From Weissella soli (GTDB lineage Bacteria > Bacillota > Bacilli > Lactobacillales > Lactobacillaceae), in contig NZ_CP017326.1 of assembly GCF_001761545.1 (NCBI RefSeq), positions 496,001-560,000 of the forward strand: DNA of 64,000 bases, given 5' to 3'. The notes below the pieces were generated by a model. The model had not been told where the DNA came from. It was given only the letters and a program-made list of their open reading frames with translations, and ran no database searches. Both the position numbers and the translations under genes were made by a program. This document shows positions 8,838-17,951 of the stretch, in pieces (positions within the stretch are counted from its first letter, which is position 1; each line of letters begins with the position of its first letter).

Positions 8838-9305
8838 ATGGGCTATAAAGATACGAGTGTCTACAAACTCATCATGGGCGATGGTCAAGATGACTTTGAA
8901 GGTGATTACTATGATGATGCCGACACACAAGCGACATCGAAACAAGCAACCACGCAAGCTGAGTCACAAACAAATTCAGCACCGCGTTCAAATCGAAATG
9001 TGGTCAATATGACTTCTGGCATTTCGGCATCAAATGATGGTGGTAAGATTGTGGTTTTTGTTCCACGAATCATGAGCGATGCTAATACGATCGCACAACG
9101 AATGATTGAAGGCGAAGCTGCCGTCGTTGACTTCCAAAATATGGACGAAGCACAAAAACAACGCACACTTGATTTCTTATATGGGGTTAAGTTCGCGATC
9201 AAAGGTGAGATTAAGCAAATTGGCAGTTCGAATGTTTATCTGGCCGTGCCACAAAACTTCGAGGTTGGTGGTGAATTAACTCAAACTTTGAAGAATAATT
9301 TCTAA
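8838..9305 (+). CDS. sepF: Cell division protein SepF
   Basis: FtsZ-bundling protein that can also anchor the ring to the membrane. The 155-residue protein has a short N-terminal segment (residues 1-14, moderately amphipathic), an acidic and Gln/Thr-rich linker (about 15-60) and the folded DUF552 domain (about 65-155: IVVFVPRIMSDANTIAQ, then the VVDFQNMD strand and FLYGVKFAIKGEI). It begins 12 bases after ftsZ with AAGGAGG as ribosome binding site. The neighbours ftsZ, yggT and ylmH match the usual Firmicute order. The N-terminal helix is less basic than the one I know from Bacillus. Confidence 0.93.
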   Translation: MGYKDTSVYKLIMGDGQDDFEGDYYDDADTQATSKQATTQAESQTNSAPRSNRNVVNMTSGISASNDGGKIVVFVPRIMSDANTIAQRMIEGEAAVVDFQNMDEAQKQRTLDFLYGVKFAIKGEIKQIGSSNVYLAVPQNFEVGGELTQTLKNNF

Positions 9306-9319
9306 AGTAAGAGGTAAAT

Positions 9320-9592
9320 ATGTTGGTATTAATCAAATTGGTATATTATGTAATTGAAGGTCTTGAAATGATTATCATTTTAGCGGCTCTCATGTCATGG
9401 TTACCTGGCGCCACAGATTCCAAGTTGGGACGAATCGTAAATCGTATTGCTGGATTAATTGTTGATCCGGTACGCCGGATTATGCCACGAACTAGCTTTA
9501 TTGATTTTTCACCATTGGTTGCCATCTTGCTTTTGCAAGCAGCGCAACTAGGATTAACAGCGATTGTGCGAGTGCTTATTGGAGGCTACTAA
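9320..9592 (+). CDS. YggT family membrane protein
   Basis: A 90-residue hydrophobic protein with two membrane segments (about 3-25 and 65-88) separated by a short cytoplasmic or external loop containing VDPVRRIMPR, the family signature. The biochemical role is unknown; the family is nearly always next to sepF in Gram-positives (B. subtilis YlmG), which suggests a link with division or membrane organisation. AAGAGG precedes the ATG. The stop codon is followed after one base by the ATG of the S4-domain gene, so the two are translationally coupled. Confidence 0.88.
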   Translation: MLVLIKLVYYVIEGLEMIIILAALMSWLPGATDSKLGRIVNRIAGLIVDPVRRIMPRTSFIDFSPLVAILLLQAAQLGLTAIVRVLIGGY

Positions 9593-9593
9593 G

Positions 9594-10379
9594 ATGGCGG
9601 ACAATATTGCACAGCATTTCCGACCAAGCGAACAAACATTTATTGCGCAAGGTGAAGATTTTATTCGCCAAGCCCTCGATGAATACCGGGCGGTTTTAAC
9701 AGATTTTTTAAATCCACGTCAGATCCACATTCTAACAACCATCGTTAATCGGCAAACTGAATTAAAGTTCAAGACTTTTGGTGGTTATGAAGGTGCTGAA
9801 AGTCAACGCATGTTAATTTTTCCGAGTTATTATGAAGCCACGTTGGCAGATTTTGACATGACCTTGCTAGAGGTTAATTACCCGACTAAATTTGCTGAGT
9901 TACATCATAGTACGATTTTGGGGGCATTAATTCACAGTGGTATTGAACGGAGCAGTATTGGTGATATTCTAGCTGATGATACTGGTCGCTGGCAGATCAT
10001 CTTGACCAATCCGATCGCTCGATTTGTAATGAGTGAAGTCGATCATATTGGTAAAAATAAAGTCCGCTTTATTGACACACCGTTTGAACAAGTGATTGCC
10101 ACGACCGAGGACTGGGAAACCAGTTCGTTAACCGTTTCATCGTTACGACTAGATACAATTGTGGCAAATGGTTATAATATCTCTAGGACGCATGCCAAAG
10201 AGCTCGTCGAACGTGGTGCCGTACGCGTTAATTGGACTGATATTGACCGACCAGATTTTATGCTAGCGGTAAATGATTTAATTTCGGTGCGTAAATTTGG
10301 TCGCTTGAAATTGATGGCCGAAAATGGTTTAACAAAAAAAGATAAGTGGCGCGTCGAGATGGCGGTCATTAAGAAATAG
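9594..10379 (+). CDS. YlmH-type RNA-binding protein with S4 domain
   Basis: The 261-residue protein has the YlmH layout: an N-terminal RRM-like domain (about 1-75), a middle domain, and a C-terminal S4 RNA-binding domain (about 180-240; VSSLRLDTIVANGYNISR, then AKELVERGAVRVNW). I start at the ATG at 9594, because GGAGG sits 9 bases upstream and the frame otherwise only extends into yggT. Bacillus YlmH has been reported to act in rescue of stalled 50S subunits; I infer a similar ribosome-linked role. It lies between yggT and divIVA, as usual. Confidence 0.9.
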   Translation: MADNIAQHFRPSEQTFIAQGEDFIRQALDEYRAVLTDFLNPRQIHILTTIVNRQTELKFKTFGGYEGAESQRMLIFPSYYEATLADFDMTLLEVNYPTKFAELHHSTILGALIHSGIERSSIGDILADDTGRWQIILTNPIARFVMSEVDHIGKNKVRFIDTPFEQVIATTEDWETSSLTVSSLRLDTIVANGYNISRTHAKELVERGAVRVNWTDIDRPDFMLAVNDLISVRKFGRLKLMAENGLTKKDKWRVEMAVIKK

Positions 10380-10394
10380 AATGGAGAACTTATT

Positions 10395-11042
10395 ATGCTA
10401 ACCCCACAAGAGATTCATGCAAAAGAATTTTCAGGACGTGGTCGTAATTACGACAAGGCCGAAGTTAACGAATTTTTGGATCAAGTTGTTATTGATTTCG
10501 AGACAGTCACTGAAGAAAATAAGACTTTGAAGACGAAGTTGGCTGAGGCTGATGCAGCTGCTAAGCAAGTTGAAGACATGAAGCAATCAGTTAACGCTTC
10601 AATTTTGATCGCGCAAGAAGCCGCTGATCGTTTGAAGAAGCAAACTGAATCTGAAGTCGCTGCAACTTTGCAACAAGCACAAGTTGAAGCACAAAAGATT
10701 GTGATGGAAGCGACTGCAAAGGCTAATAACATTACGTCTGAATCACAACAAGTTAATGCTGCTCTTGTTGAGGAGAAGCAGGTATTGACAGCTGATATGG
10801 GTAACTTCAAGAATAAGTTGACGAGCTTATTGCAAGCGCAATTAGACTTGATTAACAACTCAAGCGAATGGGCTGAATATGGTGCTAAGCCTGCCGAAGC
10901 TGAAGTAACACCAGCGGCCTCAGAAGCAGCTACTGAAGATTCAGCTGAGTCCGTTGAAGCGTCATCTGCTGTTGAAACCGTCGTTGTTTTCCCAGAAAAG
11001 AGCAACGAAGCAGATAAGTTCTTGAACAACGACGAAAATTAG
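10395..11042 (+). CDS. divIVA: Cell division and polarity protein DivIVA
   Basis: Coiled-coil protein that binds curved membrane at septum and poles. The 215 residues start with the membrane-binding domain (MLTPQEIHAKEFSGRGRNYD, then EVNEFLDQVV), followed by a long alpha-helical coiled coil rich in Q, K, E and A (about 40-150) and an acidic A/E/S-rich tail. ATGGAGAA is the ribosome binding site 8 bases before the ATG. The end of the gene contains the promoter of the ileS leader, so expression of ileS can be uncoupled from the division genes. Confidence 0.94.
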   Translation: MLTPQEIHAKEFSGRGRNYDKAEVNEFLDQVVIDFETVTEENKTLKTKLAEADAAAKQVEDMKQSVNASILIAQEAADRLKKQTESEVAATLQQAQVEAQKIVMEATAKANNITSESQQVNAALVEEKQVLTADMGNFKNKLTSLLQAQLDLINNSSEWAEYGAKPAEAEVTPAASEAATEDSAESVEASSAVETVVVFPEKSNEADKFLNNDEN

Positions 11043-11050
11043 ACTATGAT
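11022..11050 (+). promoter_or_regulatory. Promoter of the ileS T-box transcript
   Basis: TTGAAC (11022-11027) and TATGAT (11045-11050) are separated by exactly 17 bases. The -35 box lies inside the last codons of divIVA. Transcription would start near 11057, giving a leader of about 225 bases up to the T-box terminator. Confidence 0.7.
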
Positions 11051-11056
11051 ATAGGT

Positions 11057-11280
11057 ATTCTTTTGACCAAACGGAAATGGTGATACTGTACAGCAACCTG
11101 GGTTTGATGCGAGCCAGGCAGTTCCTCATTATTTCTTATCAGCAAAAGAGCAACTCGAATAACTCTTTTTTTGAGGCTGTTTCAGGTACCGTTTACCGGC
11201 GAAGAACAGTGAAAACGGGTGGTACCACGTTTACTACGTCCCGCGTTGATAGCAATATCGACGCGGGACTATTTTTTTTG
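11057..11280 (+). promoter_or_regulatory. T-box leader (tRNA-Ile sensing) of ileS
   Basis: The T-box core GGGTGGTACCACG is at 11217-11229. A stem I candidate is formed by TGATACTG (11088-11095) with CAGT and TATCA on the other side, capped by CCTGG/CCAGG around a GATGCGAG-type distal loop. The 3' side of the internal loop (about 11122-11136) contains ATTATT, so the specifier is probably the Ile codon ATT (11128-11130 or 11131-11133). TGGT in the T-box matches a tRNA ending ACCA, as tRNA-Ile does. An intrinsic terminator closes the leader. Uncharged tRNA-Ile would favour readthrough. Confidence 0.9.
11239..11279 (+). terminator. Regulated terminator of the ileS T-box
   Basis: GTCCCGCGT (11239-11247) pairs with ACGCGGGAC (11261-11269), extended inward by TGAT/ATCG with one G-U pair, and is followed by A and eight T residues. 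It lies immediately after the T-box core and before ileS. Confidence 0.9.
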
Positions 11281-11298
11281 AAAGGCAGATATCGATTC

Positions 11299-14097
11299 AT
11301 GAAGATTAAAGAAACGCTGAACATCGGTAAAACCAAATTTCCAATGCGTGGCAGTCTCCCAAAGACCGAACTTGAACGCGAGAATATTTGGTTCGAAAAC
11401 AAAGTCTATGAGCAACGGCAGAAGTTAAATGAGGGTAAGCCAACCTTTATGTTGCATGATGGACCACCATATGCGAATGGTAACATTCACATTGGTCACG
11501 CAATGAATAAAATTTCTAAAGACATTATTGTCCGTTACAAGTCCATGAATGGCTTCCGGTCACCCTATGTGCCTGGGTGGGATACCCATGGTTTGCCAAT
11601 TGAGCAACAATTGACAAAAGCGGGCCATGATCGTAAGAAGATGAGCAAGGCTGAATGGCGTAAATTGGCTGAAAAGTTTGCGCTTGAGCAAATTGACACG
11701 CAACGCGCTGATTTTAAGCGTTTGGGTGTTTCAGGCGACTGGGATCATCCCTACATCACCTTATTGCCAAAGTTCGAAGCCGCGCAAGTACGTGTTTTCG
11801 GAGCGATGGCTGGTAAGGGATACATTTTCCGTGGTGGTAAGCCAGTTTACTGGTCATGGTCATCAGAATCAGCTTTAGCTGAAGCTGAAATCGAATACCA
11901 TGATATCACGTCGAAGACTGCTTTTTATGGCAATGTCGTGGTTGATGGTCGGGGTGTCTTAGAGCCAGGTACCCAGCTGGTTGTTTGGACGACAACGCCA
12001 TGGACGGTACCGGGTTCTCGGGCCATCACTGTCGGAGCGGACTTTGACTACGCGGTTGTGGTTGTTGATGATGTCAAGTACGTGGTAGCCGAGCAACTCC
12101 TTAGTAACCTAGCTGAGTCATTTGGTTGGCAGAACTATACCATCGAAAAGACGGTTAAGGGATCTGAAATTGAGCGAGTTACCGCAGCCCATCCATTTAT
12201 CGACGGGTTGGAGCTACTAGTTTTGAATGGTGCACACGTCACGCTTGATTCTGGTACTGGGTTAGTCCACACGGCGCCAGACTTTGGTGAGGACGATTAC
12301 TTTGTCTCTAAGGAATACGGCATTGAGCCCAACACGAACTTGGTGGATGATCAAGGTAAGTTGACTGAGGAAGCCGGGGCTGCATTTGACGGCGTTTTCT
12401 ATCAAGATGCCGACGATGTGACTTTACGCTTGTTAACTGAGAAAAACCTGCTATTAAAGCAAGTCGATGTGAACCACTCATATCCATTTGACTGGCGGAC
12501 TAAGCAACCAATTATTTGGCGAGCCGTACCACAATGGTTCGCCTCAATTGATGGTTTCCGTGATGACATCTTAAAAGCGATTGATCAAGATATTAATTTC
12601 TTACCAGAATGGGGTAAGAAGCGTTTGTACAATATGATTCGCGATCGTGGTGATTGGGTCATTTCACGACAACGTGTCTGGGGTGTGCCATTGCCAATTT
12701 TCTATGCTGAAGATGGTACTGAAATCGTGGACGAAGCAGTCATCCGACATGTCGCTGATTTGTTTGAAGAACATGGATCAACCTACTGGTTTGAGCATGA
12801 AGCCAAGGACTTGTTGCCTGAAGGCTACACGAATGAGCATTCACCAAATGGCATTTTCACAAAAGAAGAAGATATCATGGATGTTTGGTTTGATTCAGGT
12901 TCCTCATGGAACGGTGTGCTAAACACCCGAGAAGACTTGACTTACCCAGCTGATCTATACCTGGAAGGTTCTGACCAATATCGTGGTTGGTTTAATTCAT
13001 CATTGATTACCTCAGTGGCGGTCAATGGGCATGCACCCTATAAGAATGTCTTGTCACAAGGATTCGTGTTGGATGGTAATGGTGAGAAGATGTCCAAGTC
13101 TTTGGGGAATATCATTGCCCCAGCTGATGTGGTCAAAGAGATGGGGGCTGAAATTATCCGTCTCTGGGTAAGCTCGGTTGATTCATCACAAGATGTTCGT
13201 GTTTCAATGGATTTGCTCAAGCAAACGTCAGAAACATACCGTAAAATCCGAAACACGATGCGCTTCCTATTGGCTAACACAGCTGATTTTAATCCTAACG
13301 AGGATGCGGTTGCCTATGCTGATTTGACCCCAGTTGATCAATACTTCTATGCGAAGTTCAATAAGTTGGTGGCACAGGTTAAGATGTCATATGATGCCTT
13401 TGACTTCATGCGTGTTTATAAGTCAGTTGTGAACTTCATCAATGTTGATTTGTCGGCTTTCTACTTGGACTTTAACAAGGATGTTTTGTACGTTGAAGCA
13501 CCCAAGGGCGCTTTGCGCCGTTCAGCACAAACGGTTTTGTACAAGGTGCTACGCGATTTGGACAAGTTGTTGTTGCCAATTCTGCCCCACACAGCTGAAG
13601 AAATTTTTGAGTACATGCCATATGAAACGGCAGATTTTGCCTACCTGACTGACATGCCAGAGGTTGAAGAGTTAGCTAACGCTGATGAATTGATCGCTAA
13701 CTGGACTAAATTTATGGCTGTACGTGATGCCGTCAATAAGGCATTGGAAGCAGCTCGTGGTCATGAGTTGATTGGTAAGCCAGCCGAAGCTGCCGTCACG
13801 CTTTACTTGACTGATGAACAACGTGCCTTAATTGACGCGCTTGGTCAAGACGTCCGGGTGACGCTGTTGGTTTCTCAATTGCACTTGGCGGCAGTCAATG
13901 ACGCCGATGCAGAAGTGCCAACTTTTGATGGCTTTAAGATCTTAGTTGAACATGCCGCAGGTGAGGTCTCACCGCGCGATCGTATGTTCCATATTGATCT
14001 GGGTGCCGATGTTGATTTCCCAATGTTATCAGCCCACGAAGCACAAATTATTCGTGAAAATTATCCTGAAGCAGTCACTGAAGGATTTGAAGTCTAA
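11299..14097 (+). CDS. ileS: Isoleucyl-tRNA synthetase
   Basis: Class I aminoacyl-tRNA synthetase charging tRNA-Ile. The coding region starts at the ATG at 11299, directly after the T-box terminator; upstream in-frame ATGs fall in the leader RNA. The protein has 932 residues, with the HIGH motif ([10 protein letters not shown], about 55-64), the CP1 editing domain ([10 protein letters not shown], about 232-241), the KMSKS loop ([10 protein letters not shown]) near residue 595 and the anticodon-binding domain after about 640. The C-terminus ends shortly after the helical domain and I see no Cys-rich zinc motif there, as in shorter type versions. It is transcribed alone. Confidence 0.97.
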   Translation: MKIKETLNIGKTKFPMRGSLPKTELERENIWFENKVYEQRQKLNEGKPTFMLHDGPPYANGNIHIGHAMNKISKDIIVRYKSMNGFRSPYVPGWDTHGLPIEQQLTKAGHDRKKMSKAEWRKLAEKFALEQIDTQRADFKRLGVSGDWDHPYITLLPKFEAAQVRVFGAMAGKGYIFRGGKPVYWSWSSESALAEAEIEYHDITSKTAFYGNVVVDGRGVLEPGTQLVVWTTTPWTVPGSRAITVGADFDYAVVVVDDVKYVVAEQLLSNLAESFGWQNYTIEKTVKGSEIERVTAAHPFIDGLELLVLNGAHVTLDSGTGLVHTAPDFGEDDYFVSKEYGIEPNTNLVDDQGKLTEEAGAAFDGVFYQDADDVTLRLLTEKNLLLKQVDVNHSYPFDWRTKQPIIWRAVPQWFASIDGFRDDILKAIDQDINFLPEWGKKRLYNMIRDRGDWVISRQRVWGVPLPIFYAEDGTEIVDEAVIRHVADLFEEHGSTYWFEHEAKDLLPEGYTNEHSPNGIFTKEEDIMDVWFDSGSSWNGVLNTREDLTYPADLYLEGSDQYRGWFNSSLITSVAVNGHAPYKNVLSQGFVLDGNGEKMSKSLGNIIAPADVVKEMGAEIIRLWVSSVDSSQDVRVSMDLLKQTSETYRKIRNTMRFLLANTADFNPNEDAVAYADLTPVDQYFYAKFNKLVAQVKMSYDAFDFMRVYKSVVNFINVDLSAFYLDFNKDVLYVEAPKGALRRSAQTVLYKVLRDLDKLLLPILPHTAEEIFEYMPYETADFAYLTDMPEVEELANADELIANWTKFMAVRDAVNKALEAARGHELIGKPAEAAVTLYLTDEQRALIDALGQDVRVTLLVSQLHLAAVNDADAEVPTFDGFKILVEHAAGEVSPRDRMFHIDLGADVDFPMLSAHEAQIIRENYPEAVTEGFEV

Positions 14098-14110
14098 TTT
14101 AAGCAGTAAA

Positions 14111-14144
14111 AGCGTCTAGTTTTTAATAACTAGACGCTTTTTTT
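14111..14144 (+). terminator. Intrinsic terminator after ileS
   Basis: AGCGTCTAGT (14111-14120) and ACTAGACGCT (14129-14138) form a perfect 10-bp stem followed by six T. It ends the ileS transcript. Confidence 0.93.
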
Positions 14145-14327
14145 GTAAAAACCGAACTTTAAAATAAATGCATAACTGTAATATTTATGTAAAAAACCCC
14201 TTTACAAAACAAAATCAACAGCCATTTAAAACGGTAGTAAACGTTTTATCAGTGAGTTAAATGAATAAAAAATGAGAAATGAAATTGTAAAGGAAAACGA
14301 CACGCAAAAAAACAACATTTTTAGAGA

Positions 14328-14354
14328 TTGACGAATGTATTGTTCGGGTATAAA
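14328..14354 (+). promoter_or_regulatory. Candidate promoter of the phnDCEE genes
   Basis: TTGACG (14328-14333) and TATAAA (14349-14354) are good boxes, but only 15 bases apart, which is shorter than the usual 16-18; such promoters often need an activator. The ileS-phnD interval (14098-14419, 322 bases) otherwise holds only the ileS terminator and AT-rich sequence in which I see no gene. Confidence 0.45.
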
Positions 14355-14419
14355 GTTGGAAATAAGCATAAACGAAACATAAATCGCTTATGATAAATTT
14401 TTTTAAGGAGCATCATCTG

Positions 14420-15358
14420 ATGTATAAGAAGTTCGTTGCTGGGGCATTGTTAGCCGTGAGTGCTGCTACTGCAATTACAGTAGCACCATCAAGCGCCGAC
14501 GCTGCAAAGAAGAAGGTTTCTCTGAAGGAATTGAATGTGCAATTCGTTCCATCATCACAAGCTGACACGATTCAAGCCAAGGCTAAGCCACTTGAAAAGT
14601 TATTGAAGAAGCAATTGGGAATTCCTGTTCACGTAACTATCTCAACCGATTACAACACCATTGTTGAAGCAATGGGTTCAAAGAAGGTTGACATGGGCTT
14701 CTTGCCACCTGATGCTTATGTGCAAGCGCACAAGCAATACAAGGCGAAAGTGATTTTGCAATCTGAACGTTACGGTATTAACGACAAGAAAAACGATGGT
14801 TCAAACACTGACAAGTTGGTCAGCTACTACCGGGCCATGGTCTTAGTTAAGAAGGATTCAAAGATCAAGTCAATCAAGGACTTGAAGGGTAAGAAGATTG
14901 CCGTTCAAGATACAACGTCTGACTCTGGGTACTTGTTCCCGGCCGTTGATTTGTACAATAAGGGTGTGAACATCTTCAAGGGTGGCACCCAACTAGTTAC
15001 AGTCAAGGGCCACGATCAAGGTGTCTTGTCAGTTTTGAATGGTGACACAGATGCTGCGTTCATCTTTGATGACGCCCGTAACATTGTTAAAGCTGACAAC
15101 CCAAGTGTCTTCAAGAAAACTAAGGCATTGATGTTGTCTTCAAAGATTCCAAACGACACGATTGCTTTGCGTAAGGGTGTCTCAAAGAAGGATGCTAAAA
15201 CCATCCAAAAGGCAATGATTAAGGTCTCAAAGACGACGCAAGGTAAGAAGATTTTGAATGATGTCTACTCTTGGGCTGGGGTAGCTAAGTCAAAGGATTC
15301 AAACTTCAAGGTTGTGCGTCAATATTCCGCACAACTTGAAAAATTGACTGCCAAGTAA
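14420..15358 (+). CDS. phnD: PhnD-type phosphate/phosphite/phosphonate-binding protein of ABC importer
   Basis: Extracellular solute-binding protein of the PhnD family, 312 residues. The N-terminus is a classical signal peptide (MYKK, hydrophobic core, then APSSADA before AKKK). There is no lipobox; the whole protein has no cysteine, so it cannot be a lipoprotein as most Gram-positive binding proteins are. Family features are the FLPPDAYVQAH segment near residue 98 and LKGKKIAVQDTTSDSGYLFP near residue 158. I start at 14420, because AAGGAG lies about 10 bases upstream. It is followed by a hairpin terminator and then phnC and two phnE genes. The substrate is not decidable from sequence; no C-P lyase genes are near. 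Confidence 0.88.
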   Translation: MYKKFVAGALLAVSAATAITVAPSSADAAKKKVSLKELNVQFVPSSQADTIQAKAKPLEKLLKKQLGIPVHVTISTDYNTIVEAMGSKKVDMGFLPPDAYVQAHKQYKAKVILQSERYGINDKKNDGSNTDKLVSYYRAMVLVKKDSKIKSIKDLKGKKIAVQDTTSDSGYLFPAVDLYNKGVNIFKGGTQLVTVKGHDQGVLSVLNGDTDAAFIFDDARNIVKADNPSVFKKTKALMLSSKIPNDTIALRKGVSKKDAKTIQKAMIKVSKTTQGKKILNDVYSWAGVAKSKDSNFKVVRQYSAQLEKLTAK

Positions 15359-15377
15359 TTGCAAAAGTAAATTTAAG

Positions 15378-15409
15378 AATGGAGGTCTCTTTGGTAGACT
15401 TCCATTTTT
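15378..15409 (+). terminator. Attenuating terminator between phnD and phnC
   Basis: AATGGAGGTCT (15378-15388) pairs with AGACTTCCATT (15396-15406) with one G-U pair, and the stem runs into five T. It would give more binding-protein message than ATPase and permease message, a common arrangement in ABC importer operons. Confidence 0.75.
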
Positions 15410-15506
15410 CATCTATAGGCACACTGGCATACTCAGTGGCGCGTATTAATTAACGGTCCTATTGAGAGCCGTTAATCGTACATACAAAATGATTAGGAGT
15501 GAGAAT

Positions 15507-16274
15507 ATGGCTGGCCAAGCGGGAACCATTAAAATTAACCATGTTTCAAAGATCTATCCGAATGGAACAATTGGGCTTGATAACATCAATTTGGATATTG
15601 CAGCTGGCGAGTTCGTTGTGATTGTCGGCTTGTCGGGTGCGGGGAAGAGCACCTTGTTGCGAGCAATCAATCGATTACATGATGTGACCACGGGTGACAT
15701 TTTGATTGATGGTCAAGATATTACCAAAGCGCGCGGTCAAGAACTTCGCCACCAAAGGCGTGATATCGCGATGATTTTTCAAAATTTTAACTTAGTCAAG
15801 CGCGCAACTGTTGCCCGCAACGTGTTGGCAGGTCGGGTGGGTTATTATTCAACTTTCAAGTCAGCTTTTGGTTTGTTTTCAAAGGCAGACAGAGAAAATG
15901 CCGCCAAGGCGTTGCAGAATGTTAACATGGTTGAAAAATACTATACGCGTGCCGATGAATTATCAGGGGGGCAACAACAACGGGTGGCAATCGCCCGGGC
16001 GATGGTACAGGCACCAAAAGTTGTTTTGGCCGATGAACCCATCGCGGCACTAGATCCTAAGAATACCAAGATGGTGATGGATGATTTGAAGCGGTTGAAT
16101 ACTGATTTGGGGCTGACGGTCATCGTTAATTTGCATTCGGTACCGTTGGCATTAGAGTATGCGACCCGGATCATCGGACTAAAGGCGGGTAAGCTAGTCT
16201 ATGACAAGCCTATCGCAGCAGTTTCTGAGCATGATTTTACTGATATTTATGCTGAAGCTAAAGATAAGGGGTGA
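15507..16274 (+). CDS. phnC: PhnC-type ABC transporter ATP-binding protein
   Basis: Cytoplasmic ATPase that drives the phnDCEE importer. The 255 residues show Walker A (GLSGAGKST, about 40-48), Q-loop (IFQNFNL), the ABC signature [14 protein letters not shown] near residue 152, Walker B ([12 protein letters not shown], about 172-183) and the H-loop (VNLHSVPLA). I choose the ATG at 15507, which has GATTAGGAG upstream, rather than in-frame codons from 15462. It is followed by phnE after 6 bases. Confidence 0.92.
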   Translation: MAGQAGTIKINHVSKIYPNGTIGLDNINLDIAAGEFVVIVGLSGAGKSTLLRAINRLHDVTTGDILIDGQDITKARGQELRHQRRDIAMIFQNFNLVKRATVARNVLAGRVGYYSTFKSAFGLFSKADRENAAKALQNVNMVEKYYTRADELSGGQQQRVAIARAMVQAPKVVLADEPIAALDPKNTKMVMDDLKRLNTDLGLTVIVNLHSVPLALEYATRIIGLKAGKLVYDKPIAAVSEHDFTDIYAEAKDKG

Positions 16275-16280
16275 GCTTAA

Positions 16281-17063
16281 ATGAACGCGATTATTCCAGA
16301 GCGTGCATTTGCAGCTAAGTGGCATCTAAAGGGTGCCCTCATCACGCTTTTATTGCTGTTAATTATGATTGGTTCAGGCATTAATACAGGGGTGTCAACT
16401 GACTTTAGCTGGGATCAATTTTGGCAGATTTTTATTAAGATGGCGCATCCCGATTGGGGCTACGCCAGCGCTGTCATCACACCACTTTTACAAACCGTAC
16501 AGATGTCGATTGTCGGTACTTTGTTAGGTACGTTGATTGCAATCCCGTTTAGTCTGTTGGCAGCGCGTAATATTGTGAAAAATCCAGTCTTACGCAATCT
16601 AATTCGCTTTGTGCTAGGCCTAGTGCGTTCCTTGCCAGACTTATTGTTGGGGGCATTATTCGTGGCCATCGTGGGTATCGGTCCCATGGCCGGTGTGGGT
16701 GCCTTGACTGTGTTCAGTTTTGGGATGGTTTCAAAGCTATTTTATGAAGCGATTGAAACCATTGATGAGGGGCCGATTGATGCGCTCACAGCAACAGGGG
16801 CTAATGCCATCCAGACGATTGTTTTTGCGGTCATTCCCCAGGTGATGAATCAATTCTTAAGTTACTTCTTGTACACCCTTGAAATCAATGTCCGGGCATC
16901 TACTGTGTTAGGTTACTTGGGCGCCGGTGGTGTCGGACTGTTCCTACAACAAACGATGCAAATGTTCCGTTACGACCGGACGGCAATCGTTATCATTGCC
17001 ATCTTCATCGTTGTGGTGTTGGTTGACGGACTATCAAATCGACTACGGGAGGCTTTGACATAA
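16281..17063 (+). CDS. phnE: PhnE-type ABC transporter permease (first copy)
   Basis: Integral membrane permease of the importer, 260 residues, with about six membrane segments: one near 17-37, others from residue 65 on. The EAA-like coupling motif is EAIETIDEGPIDALTATGA near residue 156, followed by the usual C-terminal GYLGAGGVGLFLQ. The stop codon overlaps the start of the next permease by one base (TAATG), so both copies are translationally coupled. It is a paralogue of that gene; two different PhnE subunits in tandem is a common arrangement and suggests a heterodimer. Confidence 0.92.
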   Translation: MNAIIPERAFAAKWHLKGALITLLLLLIMIGSGINTGVSTDFSWDQFWQIFIKMAHPDWGYASAVITPLLQTVQMSIVGTLLGTLIAIPFSLLAARNIVKNPVLRNLIRFVLGLVRSLPDLLLGALFVAIVGIGPMAGVGALTVFSFGMVSKLFYEAIETIDEGPIDALTATGANAIQTIVFAVIPQVMNQFLSYFLYTLEINVRASTVLGYLGAGGVGLFLQQTMQMFRYDRTAIVIIAIFIVVVLVDGLSNRLREALT

Positions 17064-17857
17064 TGACAACAATTCAACGCAGTCCATGGCAACACTTACG
17101 GCCCTGGTTAGTCACGCTGCTGGTATTGGCCATTGTTGGGTGGGCCTTCTCAGGGATTCCGCTAACCAGCTTGAAACCAACGGCCCTTGAAATTACCAAG
17201 TCCATTTTGCATGGTTTGTTCCATCCAGAATGGAGCTACGTTTATACTGGTGATGGTGAAGATTTATTGGCAGCTTTGGTTGAGACCTTAGCGATTGCAT
17301 TCCTAGGAACCTTTATTTCGGCTATTTTGAGTGTGCCGTTTGCTTTCTTGGCGGCCCGTACGTCGCATAAGTTCTTCACGCCCCGTTCAACATTTGGGAA
17401 AGTGATTTTGACAATCGTACGTGTGTTCCCAGAATTGGTTTTAGCGATTATGTTCATCAAGGCGGTTGGTCCCGGTGCTTATGCCGGTATGCTGGCGGTT
17501 TCCATTCATTCAATCGGCATGTTGGGAAAGTTGTTTGCTGAAGCCATTGAAAACATTGATCATGGTCCAAATGAAGCCATTGTGGCTGCCGGTGGATCAG
17601 CGCTCGATGGGTTGGCATTAGCAACATTTCCGGCTGTTTTGCCAGAATTTATGAATTACACCTTATATCGCTTTGAAATTGCGGTCCGTTCGGCCTCTAT
17701 TTTGGGGATGGTTGGTGCCGGTGGTATCGGTGCGCCCCTCATTTTCGCCTTACAGACCCGTAATTGGCCACGTGTTGGGATTATTCTCTTGGGCATCATC
17801 GTGATGGTGACAATCATTGACTACATTTCAGGCAAAATTCGGGCACGGTTAGTTTAG
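17063..17857 (+). CDS. phnE: PhnE-type ABC transporter permease (second copy)
   Basis: Second membrane permease, 264 residues, homologous to the preceding one along its whole length: the coupling motif here is EAIENIDHGPNEAIVAAGG and the end contains GMVGAGGIGAPLI. It has about six membrane segments. It starts at the ATG that overlaps the stop of the first copy. A terminator follows at 17882, so it closes the operon. Confidence 0.92.
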   Translation: MTTIQRSPWQHLRPWLVTLLVLAIVGWAFSGIPLTSLKPTALEITKSILHGLFHPEWSYVYTGDGEDLLAALVETLAIAFLGTFISAILSVPFAFLAARTSHKFFTPRSTFGKVILTIVRVFPELVLAIMFIKAVGPGAYAGMLAVSIHSIGMLGKLFAEAIENIDHGPNEAIVAAGGSALDGLALATFPAVLPEFMNYTLYRFEIAVRSASILGMVGAGGIGAPLIFALQTRNWPRVGIILLGIIVMVTIIDYISGKIRARLV

Positions 17858-17881
17858 TTAAACCTAATTAATGCTATAATA

Positions 17882-17913
17882 AGAGTCAAATCATAGATTT
17901 GGCTCTTTTTTTG
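17882..17913 (+). terminator. Terminator of the phn operon
   Basis: AGAGTCAAAT (17882-17891) pairs with ATTTGGCTCT (17897-17906) with one G-U pair, then seven T. Confidence 0.88.
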
Positions 17914-17951
17914 AGCGCAAAAATAAAATTCTTCAAGGTTGGGTCGGTGTG

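Noticed and set aside
11077-11298. In-frame extension of ileS upstream of 11299
   Set aside because: The region is the T-box leader RNA with terminator; translated residues have no similarity to IleS, and the normal N-terminus starts at 11299.
14236-14249. cre-like sequence around GTAAACGTTTTA upstream of phnD
   Set aside because: Two of the conserved positions differ from the CcpA consensus and it lies about 90 bases before the candidate promoter; not enough support.
17875-17880. Perfect TATAAT between the phn operon and its terminator
   Set aside because: No -35 box at a suitable distance, and a transcript from it would run at once into the terminator at 17882; more likely chance.
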